Position numbers and translations under genes: made by a program
Shown here: in pieces, positions 8,120 to 16,060 of the stretch
How positions within the stretch are numbered: position 1 is the stretch's first letter
Layout of the letters: each line of letters starts with the position of its first letter
The notes under the pieces: generated by a model
Database searches by the model: none
Told to the model about the DNA's origin: nothing
What the model saw: only the letters and a program-made list of their open reading frames with translations
NCBI RefSeq assembly: GCF_030709675.1
Contig: NZ_JAUZQD010000018.1
Coordinates: 62,001-126,000, forward strand
From: Symbioplanes lichenis
GTDB lineage: Bacteria; Actinomycetota; Actinomycetes; Mycobacteriales; Micromonosporaceae
Direction: 5' to 3'
Length of the DNA: 64,000 bases

Positions 8120-8219
8120 GGTCGCTCCCTTCTGCCGGGGCCCGGTACGAATCGGGCGCCTGCCCAGAACGGTTGCCCGCGCGCTCAGGCGTCAAACCCG
8201 CGCCGGTACCCTCGACGAC

Positions 8220-8651
8220 ATGAAAGGGCTGTGGACCCCGGCGTGGATCGTGCGCCACGTGGTCGTGCTGGCCTTGGTGGCCGGCTTTCTCGGCCTGGGC
8301 TGGTGGCAGTTCACCCGCGCCTCCGACGGCAACTCGCTGAGCTGGGGCTATACCTTCGAGTGGCCGGTCTTCGCCCTTTTCGTCGTGTTCTTGTGGTTCC
8401 GCGAGGTCCAGCAGGAGCTCCGGGCCGGCAAGCCGTCCGCCGCCGAGGAGCCCGCCGCCGAGGACGAGCGGGACGCCGACGCTCCCGTGACCCTGGGGCG
8501 GCCGGTTCGCGTACCCGTGGCGCAGCCGGCCGGGACCGACGACGACCCGGAGCTGGCCGCCTACAACGACTATCTGGCGTGGCTGAACGCCCACCCCGGA
8601 GCGCGACCGGGCGACTACCCCGGCCGACCCCCCACCGGCACCAAGCAGTAA
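8220..8651 (+). CDS. Hypothetical protein with two TM helices
   Basis: This 143-aa protein starts MKGLWTPAWIVRHVVVLALV and has two adjacent membrane helices (about residues 10-30 and 45-62, VFALFVVFLWFREVQQEL), then an acidic, Pro-rich cytoplasmic tail ending with a conserved-looking ELAAYNDYLAWLN segment. The arrangement resembles small actinobacterial proteins near DUF3817 genes. It is followed 11 bp later by such a gene. Function unknown. Confidence 0.75.
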   Translation: MKGLWTPAWIVRHVVVLALVAGFLGLGWWQFTRASDGNSLSWGYTFEWPVFALFVVFLWFREVQQELRAGKPSAAEEPAAEDERDADAPVTLGRPVRVPVAQPAGTDDDPELAAYNDYLAWLNAHPGARPGDYPGRPPTGTKQ

Positions 8652-8662
8652 GGACACAGACC

Positions 8663-8980
8663 GTGCAGGGAGCCCTCACCCGTTACCGGATCATCGCCTG
8701 GATCGTCGGCGTGGTCCTCATCGTGCTCGTCCTGGTGGGCATGCCGCTCAAGTACCTCGGCGACAACGACACGGTCGTCGCCGCGGTCGGCCCGATCCAC
8801 GGCTTCCTCTACATGGTCTATCTGGTCGCCGCCTTCGACCTGAGCCGCCGGGCGGGCTGGCCGCTGGGCCGGATGCTGCTGGTGATGCTCGCCGGCACGA
8901 TTCCGTTCTTCTCCTTCTGGGCCGAACGGACAGTCACGCACAAGTGGGCCACCCCGGTGGTGGCGGGCGTCAGCGAATAG
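8663..8980 (+). CDS. DUF3817 integral membrane protein
   Basis: A 105-aa protein with three hydrophobic helices: RIIAWIVGVVLIVLVLVGMP, IHGFLYMVYLVAAFDLS and MLLVMLAGTIPFFSFWAE. The YLGD...GPIHGFLYMVYL segment is diagnostic of DUF3817 (YdzA-like). GTG 8663 has a GGA element upstream and the gene follows the previous membrane gene by 11 bp. Role unknown. Confidence 0.85.
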   Translation: MQGALTRYRIIAWIVGVVLIVLVLVGMPLKYLGDNDTVVAAVGPIHGFLYMVYLVAAFDLSRRAGWPLGRMLLVMLAGTIPFFSFWAERTVTHKWATPVVAGVSE

Positions 8981-9003
8981 GCCTATAAAGAAAGTGACGC
9001 TGC

Positions 9004-9027
9004 GGAATCACTGAACCGCATTGCGTT
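9004..9027 (+). promoter_or_regulatory. Possible ECF-type promoter GGAAT-N16-GTT
   Basis: GGAAT at 9004 and GTT at 9025 are spaced 16 nt apart, resembling ECF sigma promoters (GGAAC/T-N16-18-GTC/T). It would drive the riboswitch-controlled hydrolase gene together with, or instead of, the 9080 promoter. Confidence 0.3.
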
Positions 9028-9079
9028 ATCGGGATCATTCGCATAAATGTGATAATCCGCCCAGATTCCTTTCGGCCTC

Positions 9080-9107
9080 TTGTCAAAATTGTGATCGCCG
9101 ATAAGTT
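9080..9107 (+). promoter_or_regulatory. Candidate housekeeping promoter for the riboswitch transcript
   Basis: TTGTCA, a 16-nt spacer and TAAGTT precede the conserved start of the riboswitch by a few bases. The region is noticeably AT-richer than its surroundings. Confidence 0.4.
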
Positions 9108-9109
9108 GA

Positions 9110-9312
9110 TGCGGTTGGTCCGGTCCCCAGCCACGCCGGAGAAGGTGGCGCCGGCCAACGCCGCCGAATCGTCACTCTCAGCGCCCGGGATCGAAGCGGA
9201 TACGCCGGGTGACGAACCGGGGAACCAACCGAGGCAGCACCGGGGTGAATCCGCGTCAGCGGTAGGGCCTTCTTCCGCCCGAATCCGTCAGCTAACCCGG
9301 TAGGCGGCGCAG
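9110..9312 (+). ncRNA. Cyclic di-AMP (ydaO/yuaA) riboswitch
   Basis: The leader contains the conserved blocks of the ydaO/yuaA motif in order: GGTCCCCAGCCACGCCGGAG, CCGGGGAACCAA, CGGGGTGAATCCGCG, GGTAGGGCCTTCTTC, CCGAATCCGTCAGCTAACCC and GGTAGGCGG. These riboswitches bind c-di-AMP and usually switch expression off when it is abundant; in actinobacteria they commonly precede NlpC/P60 or resuscitation-promoting wall hydrolases, as here. Outer boundaries are approximate. Confidence 0.93.
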
Positions 9313-9333
9313 TGGAAGAGAGGCCATGCACCG

Positions 9334-10290
9334 TTGCCACGCCCCCGGATGAGGCTACGCACCCTGGTGGTCACCGCCCTCGCGGTCGCCATCACCGGCT
9401 CCTTCGCCCCGGCCGCGCACGCCGAGCCGTCGACGGAGGAGCTGACCAAGAAGATCGACAAGGCGTCCGACCAGCTCGAGGACGTCGTCGAGTCGTACAA
9501 CAAGATGCGCATCGCCCTGGCCAAGACCAAGGCCGACGAGAAGAAGCTCGCCGAGTCCATGGGCCCCGCCAAGGCCAAGATGGACGCCGCGGCCAAGCAG
9601 ATGAGCTCCATCGCCTCGAATGCGTACAAGACCGGCAAGGTCGGCACGATGAACGTCGTGCTCGGTGACAGCGATGACCTGATCGAGCGCATGAGCCTGC
9701 TCGAGCAGCTGCAGCGCAGCCAGCAGCAGGACATTGACACCTACTCGGCGGCCACCAAGGACGTCACCGACCGCCAGGCCGCGCTCAAGGTCACGCAGGA
9801 CAAGCAGGCCGCGCAGGTCAAGGAGCTGGGCGACCGCAAGAAGAAGATCGAGGGCGACCTCGACAAGCTGTACGCCATGCGCACCGCCGCCTACGGCAAG
9901 GCCGAGGAAGAGGGCGAGAAGTACACAGGCGACATCCCGAACATCTCGGGCTCCGCCGGTGAGGCCGTCGCCTTCGCCTACAAGCAGATCGGCGACAGCT
10001 ACGTCTTCGGCGCCTCCGGCCCCAACTCCTGGGACTGCTCGGGCCTGACCTCGGGCGCCTGGGCCGCGGCTGGTGTCTCGCTGCCCCACAACGCAGCGGC
10101 CCAGTACAGCGCGACCACGAGGATCAGCCGAGGTCAGCTTCGCGCGGGCGACCTGGTCTTCTATCGCAACAACGCCCACGTCGGCATCTACGTCGGCGGT
10201 GGCCAGATCATCGACGCCTCCCGCCCGGGCCAACCGGTCAAGAAGCGCACGATCGACATCATGACGCCCAACGGCTACGGCCGCGTCTGA
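9334..10290 (+). CDS. Secreted NlpC/P60 peptidoglycan endopeptidase
   Basis: This 318-aa precursor has a signal peptide (RLRTLVVTALAVAITGSFA, likely cleaved after AHA at residue 30), a long coiled coil (about 32-195, Lys/Glu/Ala-rich) and a C-terminal NlpC/P60 domain (about 208-318). Catalytic residues are visible: C235 in NSWDCSGLTSGAW and H282 in NNAHVGIYVGGG; the third polar residue may be D294. It cleaves stem peptides in the wall, like RipA/RpfI-type hydrolases. TTG 9334 is used because GAGAGG lies 10 nt upstream; ATG 9349 is possible. The c-di-AMP riboswitch lies directly upstream. Confidence 0.93.
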   Translation: MPRPRMRLRTLVVTALAVAITGSFAPAAHAEPSTEELTKKIDKASDQLEDVVESYNKMRIALAKTKADEKKLAESMGPAKAKMDAAAKQMSSIASNAYKTGKVGTMNVVLGDSDDLIERMSLLEQLQRSQQQDIDTYSAATKDVTDRQAALKVTQDKQAAQVKELGDRKKKIEGDLDKLYAMRTAAYGKAEEEGEKYTGDIPNISGSAGEAVAFAYKQIGDSYVFGASGPNSWDCSGLTSGAWAAAGVSLPHNAAAQYSATTRISRGQLRAGDLVFYRNNAHVGIYVGGGQIIDASRPGQPVKKRTIDIMTPNGYGRV

Positions 10291-10303
10291 TCCACCCAGC
10301 GGA

Positions 10304-10338
10304 AGGCCGGCGCTCAATGGCGAGCGCCGGCCTTTCTC
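10304..10338 (+). terminator. Intrinsic terminator after the NlpC/P60 gene
   Basis: AGGCCGGCGCTC pairs exactly with GAGCGCCGGCCT around a 6-nt loop and is followed by TTCTCT. Confidence 0.85.
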
Positions 10339-10405
10339 TATGTCGAGCGCGCAAGTGCGTTGGCGGGATCGCGGACGGCATCGCAGGAAGGTGACGGCCG
10401 GGGCC

Positions 10406-10495
10406 GGGCAACGAGAAAGCCGGATCGCGGGCGGCGGCGGGCGACGAGAAGGCCGGATCGCGGGCGGGGCCGGGCCGGGCAGCAAGAAGGCCGGT
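10406..10495. repeat. Two and a half imperfect direct repeats of about 35-40 bp
   Basis: The unit GGGC(A/G)ACGAGAA(A/G)GCCGG, followed by ATCGCGGGCGG, occurs near 10406 and 10438, and a third partial copy near 10477 runs into the next hairpin. No gene uses the region (10339-10552), which lies between two convergent terminators. Confidence 0.7.
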
Positions 10496-10517
10496 GTCCG
10501 CTGCGGGACACCGGCCT
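10488..10517 (-). terminator. Terminator of the sigma factor gene
   Basis: AGGCCGGTGTCC and GGACACCGGCCT form a perfect 12-bp stem with a 6-nt loop. Read leftward it is followed by TTCTTGC. It lies 35 bp past the sigma factor stop. Confidence 0.75.
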
Positions 10518-10552
10518 CGTCGGGCTGGGGGATGTGCGGTGGAGCGGCCGGG

Positions 10553-11554
<1,002 letters not shown>

Positions 11555-11608
11555 CAGCCCTCTCCCGTAACGTCCGCAGTTCGTGCATTGCGGTGCTGAC
11601 ACCTACAC

Positions 11609-11634
11609 AACAAGTGATGCCCCGCGCTGATTCC
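11609..11634 (-). promoter_or_regulatory. sigmaR/SigH-type promoter GGAAT-N18-GTT
   Basis: On the minus strand GGAAT (11634-11630), exactly 18 nt, then GTT (11611-11609) match the sigmaR consensus. The predicted start near 11601 gives a leader of about 47 nt before the sigma factor ATG. In S. coelicolor and M. tuberculosis, group 2 sigma genes are known targets of the sigmaR/SigH factor. Confidence 0.7.
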
Positions 11635-12136
11635 GACTGGCTGGTTCGAAAGTGTCACGGACGCCTGAGCGCCACCTGAGAGCCGAGTGGACGATGTCTG
11701 AGATGCGGCCGGCTCTTCCGGAGGCATTCGGAGCCGTCTCGAGCGCGGATTGCCGCTGACAACCGCTTACCCCTCGCTCCCTCAATGACACCATCGGCCC
11801 CTCATTCGTCACAGCGACGGGCATCACGGAGTGCGGTGCGATGCTCGTCACCCACCCAGTACGGCTGCGGAGCCGTCCGGGTTCAGGTTGGTGCATCGTC
11901 AGGTTCCCGCCGTGCTTGAACCAAACACCGATGCGAAAACATTCCGGGGCCCCGGCCTGAACGGGCCACCCGCCACGATGCGGCAGATCCCGGCCCAGTT
12001 CACTAGCCCGGAAGGGTGATACACGCTGGGACGACGCGCCCCGGAGCGCTGACCTCCGGAGCACCCCGGCGACGGCACCGAGAGTGACGGAAAACACAGC
12101 CCTGAACGGGCCCGCCGAGACACTACGGTGACCTTC
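11635..12136. other. Intergenic region without a recognisable gene
   Basis: About 500 bp separate the divergent sigma factor and SDR genes. Open frames here have poor coding character. I see short repeats (CCTGAACGGGCC near 11957 and 12101; CCGGAGCGC-type repeats near 12040) and a weak GTGT-N15-GGGTAA element on the minus strand near 11770-11795. A GGTTCGAAAG at about 11643 is not part of a tRNA. Confidence 0.5.
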
Positions 12137-12817
12137 ATGGTCAAAAGAAGCGTCCTCGTGACGGGTGGGACAGGTGGCCTCGGCGGTGCCGTGGTGCGAA
12201 CGCTGCACGAGGCCGGATGGCGAGTCGTCGCCCCGGTCCGGAAGGAGGCCGGCTTCCCGAAAGGTGTGACCAGTGTCGCAGCGGATCTGACCGCCCCCGA
12301 GGATGTCGCGGCCGCCGTCGAGGTGGCCGCGGGCGAGCCGGACGCGCCCCTCACCGCCGTGGTCAACCTGGTGGGCGGGTTCGCGATGGGCGGCCCGGTG
12401 CACGAGACACCGATCGACGACTTCGAGGCGATGCTGCGCCTCAACCTGCGGCCCACCTACCTGGTGACGGCCGCGGCCCTGCCCCACCTGGTCGCCGCGG
12501 GTGGCGGGTCGGTGGTGTTCACTTCGTCACGGGCGGCGACGAGCCCGTTCCCGGGGGCGGCGGGCTATGCCACGGCCAAGGCGGCGGTGACGGCCTTCGC
12601 CGGGGCGGTCGCCGTCGAGTACAAGAAGCACGGCGTCCGCGCGAACACCGTCGTGCCCAGCGTCATCGACACCCCGGCGAACCGGGCGGGCCAGCCGGAC
12701 GCCGACCACGACCGCTGGGTCACCCCGGACGAGATCGCCCGCGTCATCGCCTTCCTGGCCGGCGACGACTCCGCCCCCACGAGCGGCGCGAGCATCCCGG
12801 TCTACGGACGGACCTAA
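12137..12817 (+). CDS. Short-chain dehydrogenase/reductase
   Basis: This 226-aa classical SDR has the NAD(P)-binding TGGTGGLGGAV near the N-terminus, an NAG-like NLVGG, catalytic Ser in VVFTSSRAATS and the YxxxK motif in GYATAKAAVTAF, then VVPSVIDTPANR. The basic residues after the first strand (APVRKE) hint at NADP(H). ATG 12137 is taken rather than GTG 12128; neither has a clear Shine-Dalgarno. It overlaps the convergent thymidylate-kinase-like gene by 4 bp. Substrate unknown. Confidence 0.88.
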   Translation: MVKRSVLVTGGTGGLGGAVVRTLHEAGWRVVAPVRKEAGFPKGVTSVAADLTAPEDVAAAVEVAAGEPDAPLTAVVNLVGGFAMGGPVHETPIDDFEAMLRLNLRPTYLVTAAALPHLVAAGGGSVVFTSSRAATSPFPGAAGYATAKAAVTAFAGAVAVEYKKHGVRANTVVPSVIDTPANRAGQPDADHDRWVTPDEIARVIAFLAGDDSAPTSGASIPVYGRT

Positions 12818-13680
12818 AAACCATCAGCCCACTGGTACGTCACCACGGTCGCGGCCGCCGCGAGCGAAGCGGCCGCCACCAGCACCGCCCGCGCGTGCGC
12901 GACGAGAACGGAAACGAAGGAGCGGGACGGAAACGGTGCGGGCAGCTGGTCCAGAAGGGCCGCCTGCACCTGCTCCGGAGTCCCGTTGGCGTCGATGACC
13001 ACGAAAGTCGGGAACTCGGGCAGCGCCCGATAGGCGGCGTCGGCGGCCCGGAGATAACTCATCTCCTCGTGGTCGTACCCCCGGCGCTCGATCCGTTCGT
13101 AGGCGACCGCCGGATCCACGGCCAGCAGAAACGTCACGTCCGGCCGGGGAAAGACCCGGTACGCCAGCCGCGCCCACCGCTCCGACCGGCCACCCCGGGC
13201 CCGGATGCTGGCGAACTGGCACACGGCGTAGCGGTCCATGACCGTGACCTCCCGGGTCACCGCCCGGCGCAGCAGCGTGCGCAGGATCGCCAGCCACCGC
13301 AGCACCGACTCGACGAACAGCATCCCGCGCCGACCGAGCAAAGCCTCGGCAGCGTCGGGCCGGCGAGAGGTGCCCGGAAGGCCGGAAGCACCGGAAAGGC
13401 TGGAAGGGCGAGGAGAACCAGAAGCGCCGGAAAGGCCGGAAGCGCGAGGAAGATCGGAGGCGCCAGGAGCGCCAGGAGCGCCGGCACGGCCGAGGACGAC
13501 GGCCAGCTTGCCGAACCAGTGACGCCCACCGGCATTGCGGCGGTAACGGGCGGGCAACCCCCGCGCGGCGAGCGCGTCCGCGAGCAGGTGCGCCTGCGTG
13601 GTTTTGCCCGAGCCGTCGATCCCCACCAGGGCGATCGTGCGCGGAACGGGACGACGGGCGAGGACCGGGCCGGGAACCAT
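12814..13680 (-). CDS. Thymidylate-kinase-like P-loop protein with low-complexity insert and C-terminal TM
   Basis: The 288-aa protein begins with a P-loop in TIALVGIDGSGKTTQAHLLA and has the dTMP kinase DR(Y/S) motif (VMDRYAVCQFASIRA) and a lid-like ERIERRGYDHEE region. Between about residues 70 and 112 there is an insert of Ala/Gly/Ser/Pro repeats (GASGSPRPSSLSGASG) not found in normal kinases, and the end (ARAVLVAAASLAAAATVVTY) looks like a membrane helix. It may phosphorylate a nucleotide, but a housekeeping Tmk role is doubtful. ATG 13680 is chosen; GTG 13686 is also in frame. Confidence 0.75.
   Translation of the reverse strand: MVPGPVLARRPVPRTIALVGIDGSGKTTQAHLLADALAARGLPARYRRNAGGRHWFGKLAVVLGRAGAPGAPGASDLPRASGLSGASGSPRPSSLSGASGLPGTSRRPDAAEALLGRRGMLFVESVLRWLAILRTLLRRAVTREVTVMDRYAVCQFASIRARGGRSERWARLAYRVFPRPDVTFLLAVDPAVAYERIERRGYDHEEMSYLRAADAAYRALPEFPTFVVIDANGTPEQVQAALLDQLPAPFPSRSFVSVLVAHARAVLVAAASLAAAATVVTYQWADGF
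13360..13490. repeat. Short purine-rich tandem repeats inside the kinase gene
   Basis: Degenerate units such as GCCGGAAGC, GCGAGGA and GCGCCAGGA recur about every 12-18 bp and encode the Ala/Gly/Ser/Pro insert of the kinase-like protein. The phase is kept, so the gene stays open. Confidence 0.65.
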
Positions 13681-13774
13681 ACCCACCGACGGTAGCTCGG
13701 GGTGTCACGGTGCGTTCCGGCCTGGCGCGCCGGAAATACGTACAAAATGGTCTGGCAGGCCTTTTGCCCCACGA

Positions 13775-13800
13775 GTTACAAGCGTGAGCACGGGGGGTAG
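13775..13800 (+). promoter_or_regulatory. Weak sigmaB-like promoter candidate GTTA-N16-GGGTAG
   Basis: GTTA at 13775 and GGGTAG at 13795 are 16 nt apart. Each differs by one base from the sigmaB-type consensus. It precedes the nucleotidyltransferase start by 42 bp. Confidence 0.3.
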
Positions 13801-13842
13801 GGGTTTGCGGCAGAACATCACGCCGACATCAGGGAGAGTGTC

Positions 13843-14427
13843 ATGCCGCTCCGGGTGGACGAGGGCCTGGTCAACACCCTCAAACGGGTCGCCTCCACGC
13901 TCAAGCAGGCGGAGGTCCCGTTCGCGCTGGGCGGCAGCTTCGCGGTGTACGCGCACGGCGGGCACTCCAGCGATCACGACGTCGACTTCGTGATCCGCGA
14001 GCAGGACAAGGAGCGGGCGCTGGCCGAGCTGGCGGCGGTCGGCTTCGAGGTGGAGCAGCCGCCGGAGGACTGGCTGGTCAAGGTCTTCGAGGAGGGCCGG
14101 ATGGTGGATCTGATCTACCGCCCGGTGGAGTCCCCGGTGACCGACGAGACGCTGCGCGAGGCCGAGATGCTGTCGGTCGAGGCGATCAAGATGCCGGTGC
14201 TGTCGGCGACCCAGCTGATGATCCACAAGCTGCTCAGCTACAGCCAGCACTACTGCAACTTCGCCACCGGGCTGCCGGTCGCGCGCTCCCTGCGCGAGCA
14301 GATCGACTGGGAGCGGGTGCGGCGCGAGACGGCCAAGTCCCCGTACGCGGAGGCTTTCCTCATGCTGCTCGACCGGCTCGACGTGGTGCCGGAGCCCGGC
14401 ACCACGCACGCGACCGTGGGGGGATGA
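13843..14427 (+). CDS. Nucleotidyltransferase-fold protein (AbiEii/MNT-like)
   Basis: This 194-aa protein shows the nucleotidyltransferase signature GGSFAVYAHGGHSSDHDVDF: a glycine-rich GGS followed by acidic residues in DHDVD, the metal-binding pattern. Downstream, VEAIKMPVLSATQLMIHKL resembles the helical part of AbiEii/DUF6036-type enzymes. The family transfers nucleotides to protein or RNA targets and often acts as the toxin or antitoxin half of a module. A CAGGGAGAG site precedes the ATG. It heads a tight three-gene operon with a small protein and a metallophosphoesterase. No HEPN or AbiEi partner is visible. Confidence 0.75.
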   Translation: MPLRVDEGLVNTLKRVASTLKQAEVPFALGGSFAVYAHGGHSSDHDVDFVIREQDKERALAELAAVGFEVEQPPEDWLVKVFEEGRMVDLIYRPVESPVTDETLREAEMLSVEAIKMPVLSATQLMIHKLLSYSQHYCNFATGLPVARSLREQIDWERVRRETAKSPYAEAFLMLLDRLDVVPEPGTTHATVGG

Positions 14428-14428
14428 G

Positions 14429-14683
14429 ATGACACCACAGCTTGACGAATATGTGGAGGCGCAGATCCAGCGCCTGCTCACCGAGAGTGGCGCCGTGGCC
14501 GAGCAGGGCATCACCGTCCAGCGCCGCGAGCACCTGCTCGTGCTGGGCGGCGAGGTGGAGAGCGCCCAGCGCCGCGACGAGATCTGCCGGCAGATCACGA
14601 CAAGCTTCCCGGACGTCGAGATCGCCTGCGACATCGGCATCGTCCGCGCCGCGGCGCCCACCGAGGTGGAGGAGATCTCGTGA
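14429..14683 (+). CDS. Small protein, possibly BON-like (84 aa)
   Basis: An 84-aa acidic protein, MTPQLDEYVEAQIQRLLTES then ITVQRREHLLVLGGEVESAQ and ICRQITTSFPDVEIACDIGI. The alpha-beta order and the VLGGEV turn resemble a BON domain, but the match is loose. It starts 1 bp after the nucleotidyltransferase stop and its end overlaps the phosphoesterase GTG by 4 bp, so the three proteins are made together. Confidence 0.65.
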   Translation: MTPQLDEYVEAQIQRLLTESGAVAEQGITVQRREHLLVLGGEVESAQRRDEICRQITTSFPDVEIACDIGIVRAAAPTEVEEIS

Positions 14684-15423
14684 TCCGGATTGCCGCCGTG
14701 GGCGACGTCCACGTGGACAAGGACGTGCTCGGCCGCTACCGGCCCGCGCTGGAGCAGCTGCCCGGCGTGGCCGACGCCCTGCTCATCGCCGGCGATCTGA
14801 CCCGCCACGGCACCGTCGACGAGGCGAAGTGCATGGCCCGGGAGTTCGGCGATCTGGGCGTACCCGTGGTGGTGGTCCTGGGCAATCACGACCACCAGAG
14901 CGACCAGCAGGCCGAGGTCTCGCGGGTCCTGGCCGACTCGGGCCTGACCGTGCTCGAGGGCGAGGGCACCGTGCTCGAGCTCAACGGGCACCGGCTGGGC
15001 ATCGCCGGGGCGAAGGGCTTCGGCGGCGGGTTCGCCGGCGCGTGCGCCAGCAAGTTCGGCGAGCGGGAGATGAAGGACTTCGTGGGTACGACCGAAGCCG
15101 TCGCCGAGCGACTGGGCGCGGCGCTGCGCGGGCTGGAGTGCGACGCGCTCGTGGCGCTGACCCACTACTCCCCCGTGCCGGAGACCCTCGTGGGCGAGCC
15201 GCTCGAGATCTATCCCTTCCTGGGCTCCTATCTGCTCGGGCAGGCGATCGACTCCGCCCCGACTTCGCTGGCGCTGCACGGCCACGCGCACCACGGGACC
15301 GAGCGCGGCCGGACCCCGGGCGGGGTGCCGGTGCGCAACGTGGCGCACCCGGTCATCAAGCAGGCCTACAACGTCTATCAGCTGCTGTCGGACCAGGTCG
15401 ACGCCGAGCTCGTCCCCGCCTGA
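14680..15423 (+). CDS. Calcineurin-like metallophosphoesterase
   Basis: The 247-aa enzyme contains the five metallophosphoesterase blocks: GDVHVDK, LIAGDLTRHGT, LGNHDHQS, LTHYSP and LHGHAHHG. These bind two metal ions and hydrolyse phosphomono- or diesters. It lacks a signal peptide, so it acts in the cytosol. Its coupling to a nucleotidyltransferase gene suggests it could remove or recycle the nucleotidyl product, which is inference. A terminator follows 14 bp after the stop. Confidence 0.9.
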   Translation: MIRIAAVGDVHVDKDVLGRYRPALEQLPGVADALLIAGDLTRHGTVDEAKCMAREFGDLGVPVVVVLGNHDHQSDQQAEVSRVLADSGLTVLEGEGTVLELNGHRLGIAGAKGFGGGFAGACASKFGEREMKDFVGTTEAVAERLGAALRGLECDALVALTHYSPVPETLVGEPLEIYPFLGSYLLGQAIDSAPTSLALHGHAHHGTERGRTPGGVPVRNVAHPVIKQAYNVYQLLSDQVDAELVPA

Positions 15424-15437
15424 CGAACCGCACCCCC

Positions 15438-15467
15438 GCAGGCCCCGTCCCGCCGGACGGGGCCTGC
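15438..15467 (+). terminator. Terminator of the NTase/phosphoesterase operon
   Basis: GCAGGCCCCGTCC and GGACGGGGCCTGC form a perfect 13-bp stem with a CGCC loop. There is no U-run. Confidence 0.7.
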
Positions 15468-15535
15468 GTCGTGGGAGCCCTCCCACACCACGGTCCTGTG
15501 TGGAGAGGGCCTGGTCATTGATAGGGAGATCACAG

Positions 15536-15561
15536 GTTTTCGATTCGAGGCGGTCGGGTAT
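15536..15561 (+). promoter_or_regulatory. sigmaB-type promoter GTTT-N16-GGGTAT
   Basis: GTTT (15536-15539) and GGGTAT (15556-15561) match the stress sigma consensus. The element ends 9 nt before the ATG at 15571, the same geometry as the promoter at 7038. Confidence 0.65.
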
Positions 15562-15570
15562 TTCGGGGCC

Positions 15571-15714
15571 ATGAGCTTCATCCTTTGGATCCTCGCAGTC
15601 ATCCTGGTGGTCGCCGGCATCCTCGCGCTGTTCCGGCGGCAGCTCCTCTGGGGCATCGTGCTGATCGTCGTCGGCCTCCTCGTCGGCCCCGGCGGTGTCA
15701 GCATCTTCAACTAG
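15571..15714 (+). CDS. 47-aa membrane peptide (DUF6131-like)
   Basis: The product is MSFILWILAVILVVAGILAL followed by FRRQLLWG, a second hydrophobic stretch and the end GPGGVSIFN. Two short membrane helices and the GPGG-x-SIF terminus fit small actinobacterial proteins annotated DUF6131. A sigmaB-type promoter sits immediately upstream and the Shine-Dalgarno is weak, so the message is probably nearly leaderless. Likely a stress-induced envelope peptide; function unknown. Confidence 0.75.
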   Translation: MSFILWILAVILVVAGILALFRRQLLWGIVLIVVGLLVGPGGVSIFN

Positions 15715-16060
15715 GACCGTCCTGCCGCTCACGGCCCGGCCGTGACGTCAGGACAGCCCTCGAGTCCCTATCCCCCCGGCATCGGCCACGACAGGGGATC
15801 CACGCCACCGGCAACGGCGCCGGCGGCACCAGGCGACGCCTGCCGATCGGGACCATCGGCACATCGGCGCCACCCTCCCCCCGACAGGAACAGCCGGACG
15901 ACCCCCACCGGGGCCGCCGTGAGTTCGTCTTCGTGTGAAGGCGGGCGCACGGTGGCCCCGGTGCTTTTTTGCGTGACCGCACACGACGTGCGATGTCCTA
16001 GATCGGACTCATGACCTAATCCTCAGCGAACCCTCCCCCGACGTTCGCGAGGTGCCGGCT
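15715..16060. other. Intergenic region without a supported gene
   Basis: Frames in this 346-bp stretch are Pro/Arg/Ser-rich shadows. A weak hairpin (GCAC...GTGC) followed by TTTTTT near 15950-15970 could end the small-peptide transcript. Confidence 0.5.

Noticed and set aside
11637..11650. tRNA-like GGTTCGAAAG
   Set aside because: No acceptor stem, D-arm or anticodon stem can be drawn around it.
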